A stretch of 9,321 nucleotides of DNA from Candidatus Equihabitans merdae (lineage in GTDB: Bacteria; Bacillota; Clostridia; Lachnospirales; Lachnospiraceae): the NCBI GenBank assembly GCA_018065025.1, contig JAGHUB010000210.1:1-9321 (forward strand), given 5' to 3'. Position numbers and translations under genes: made by a program. Below the pieces are notes generated by a model. It had not been told where the DNA came from and did no database searches. It saw only the letters and a program-made list of their open reading frames with translations. Positions 8,162 through 9,321 of the stretch are shown here, in pieces (position 1 is the first letter of the stretch; each line of letters starts with the position of its first letter).

Positions 8162-9321
8162 ATGAACGAAGTCCACAATCTGCTGATTGGTTACGAACTG
8201 AATAAAAAAGGCAGCCAGATCGCCTATTTTGATCGGGAGACAGGTCAGCCTGTGTCGGTACCTGCGAAGGTAGGGACGGGAATGTATGTATTTCCCACCA
8301 CACTTTGCAAGATCCAGGGCAAAGACGTCTGGCATTTTGGCATCGAGGCAGATTATTTTTCTGCCCAGCGAGGCGGTATTCCGGTAGAACATTTCTTTGA
8401 TTGTCTGGAAAATGAGGAGCCTCTGCTGATCGATGGTGTCTATCGTGAACCCTATGAGCTGCTGGCTATCTACCTTAAGTCTTCACTGGCTCTTCTGGGG
8501 GGCAGAGATGTGGTGAAAGCCATCACTTGCCTGGCCATTACTACTGAAAAACTCAGTGCCGCTTTGTCGTCCAATATCAAGAAGGCCTGTAAGGCTATGG
8601 GCTTGGAAAGTGATCGTCTGGTGCTTCAGGATGCCATGCAGAGCTTCTACAGTTACGCCTATTCCCAGAAAAATGACATGAAGGCACGAGACATTGCCTT
8701 GTTTGTCTTTGACGAAGACAGTGTTTCTTATCATGGTCTGTCTGCCAATAAAAATACTCGTCCGGCTTTGATTCATCCGGAACAGCGTGAAGCTGTCACA
8801 TTATCCCCCATTGAAAATCAAAGGGATGAGGACTTTTATGCTTACGCTTATGCCGTCCTTGAAAAGCGCATCTTTTCATCGGTTTATATCACAGGCGAAG
8901 GTTTCGATACAGCCTGGGCCAAGAAGAGTGTGCCCTATCTTTGCAAGAGCGGCCGCCATGTCTTCCAGGGACAGAACCTTTATGTCCGAGGTGCCTGTTA
9001 TGGGGCTTACGACAAGGCTGAGTCACGTCATCTGAGAGAACAGCTCTATCTGGGTGAAGATCTGATCCTTACCAATGTGGGCATGGAAATGCTGGTGAAG
9101 GGAAGTCCTTCTTATGTGCCCCTTATTCAAGCCGGCATCAATTATTTTGACAGCGACCGGGAGATCGAACTGATCACCGGTAGTGAAGATGAGCTGACAT
9201 TTGTTATCGCCGGTATGGATGGCCGGGGCAGAAAGCAGATGAAGATGGTCCTGACGGAGCTGCCTAAGCGTCCTGCAGGAGCTACTCGTCTTGCTGTTAA
9301 TGTTCATTGTTCAGATGCTAA
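8162..9321 (+). CDS. Actin/Hsp70-like uncharacterised protein, DUF5716-like (3'-truncated by window edge)
   Basis: Function unknown. The frame is open for 386 codons and leaves the window without a stop, so the C-terminal part is missing. The visible pattern follows the actin/Hsp70/ASKHA ATPase fold: an N-terminal strand pair LLIGYELNKKGSQIAYFD (7-24) at the phosphate-1 position, GIEA at 60-63 like the Hsp70 GxEA turn, a long helix then CLAITTEKLS like the strand and helix of the first subdomain, DIALFVFDED (177-186) at the phosphate-2 position, ITGEGF (243-248) at the adenosine-motif position, and NLYVRGACYGA (272-282) like the helix of subdomain II. The glycine and threonine residues that grip phosphate in active members are largely absent, so ATP binding or hydrolysis is doubtful. 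After ~300 the sequence becomes beta-rich. From memory it resembles DUF5716, the usual neighbour of DUF5717. It sits 15 bases after the large gene, hence probably the same transcript. Fold assignment is inference; coding is clear. Confidence 0.8.
   Translation, partial: MNEVHNLLIGYELNKKGSQIAYFDRETGQPVSVPAKVGTGMYVFPTTLCKIQGKDVWHFGIEADYFSAQRGGIPVEHFFDCLENEEPLLIDGVYREPYELLAIYLKSSLALLGGRDVVKAITCLAITTEKLSAALSSNIKKACKAMGLESDRLVLQDAMQSFYSYAYSQKNDMKARDIALFVFDEDSVSYHGLSANKNTRPALIHPEQREAVTLSPIENQRDEDFYAYAYAVLEKRIFSSVYITGEGFDTAWAKKSVPYLCKSGRHVFQGQNLYVRGACYGAYDKAESRHLREQLYLGEDLILTNVGMEMLVKGSPSYVPLIQAGINYFDSDREIELITGSEDELTFVIAGMDGRGRKQMKMVLTELPKRPAGATRLAVNVHCSDA

Noticed and set aside
4595..9321. Mobile or defence island
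   Set aside because: No integrase, transposase, terminal repeats, tRNA edge or compositional shift is visible, and the neighbours are core genes.

Overview
The window reads as ordinary chromosome of a Gram-positive anaerobe of the Clostridia, probably Lachnospiraceae. Three things point there: a PolC-type replicative polymerase (a Firmicutes and relatives enzyme), purine-rich Shine-Dalgarno sites before every gene, and a tail pair of large uncharacterised proteins resembling the DUF5717/DUF5716 pair I associate from memory with that family. I see no phage, insertion sequence, CRISPR, tRNA or rRNA signal. All four genes are on the plus strand and coding density is very high.

Layout: (1) 2-3394, the 3' part of polC, 1130 codons, open at the left edge; (2) a 90-base gap with a weak inverted repeat; (3) 3485-4528, a complete class I DAHP synthase, first step of the shikimate pathway; (4) a 66-base gap with no clear promoter or terminator; (5) 4595-8146, a 1183-residue cytoplasmic protein built of beta-sandwich and helical-repeat segments; (6) 8162 to beyond the right edge, the first 386 codons of a protein with an actin/Hsp70-like pattern. 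The last two genes are 15 bases apart and very likely cotranscribed and translationally coupled. The first two are housekeeping genes with no evident functional link to the last two.

Two points stand out. The 3'-5' exonuclease domain of this PolC has kept its shape but every catalytic position I can align is substituted, so in-cis DEDDh proofreading looks lost, while the polymerase aspartates, zinc cysteines and clamp-binding tail are intact. The surrounding PHP domain keeps a full set of nine candidate metal ligands, so it could be the proofreading nuclease, as in mycobacterial DnaE1. Second, the large beta/solenoid protein and the actin/Hsp70-like protein with degenerate nucleotide motifs form a tight gene pair of unknown function, the best candidate here for an undescribed system.
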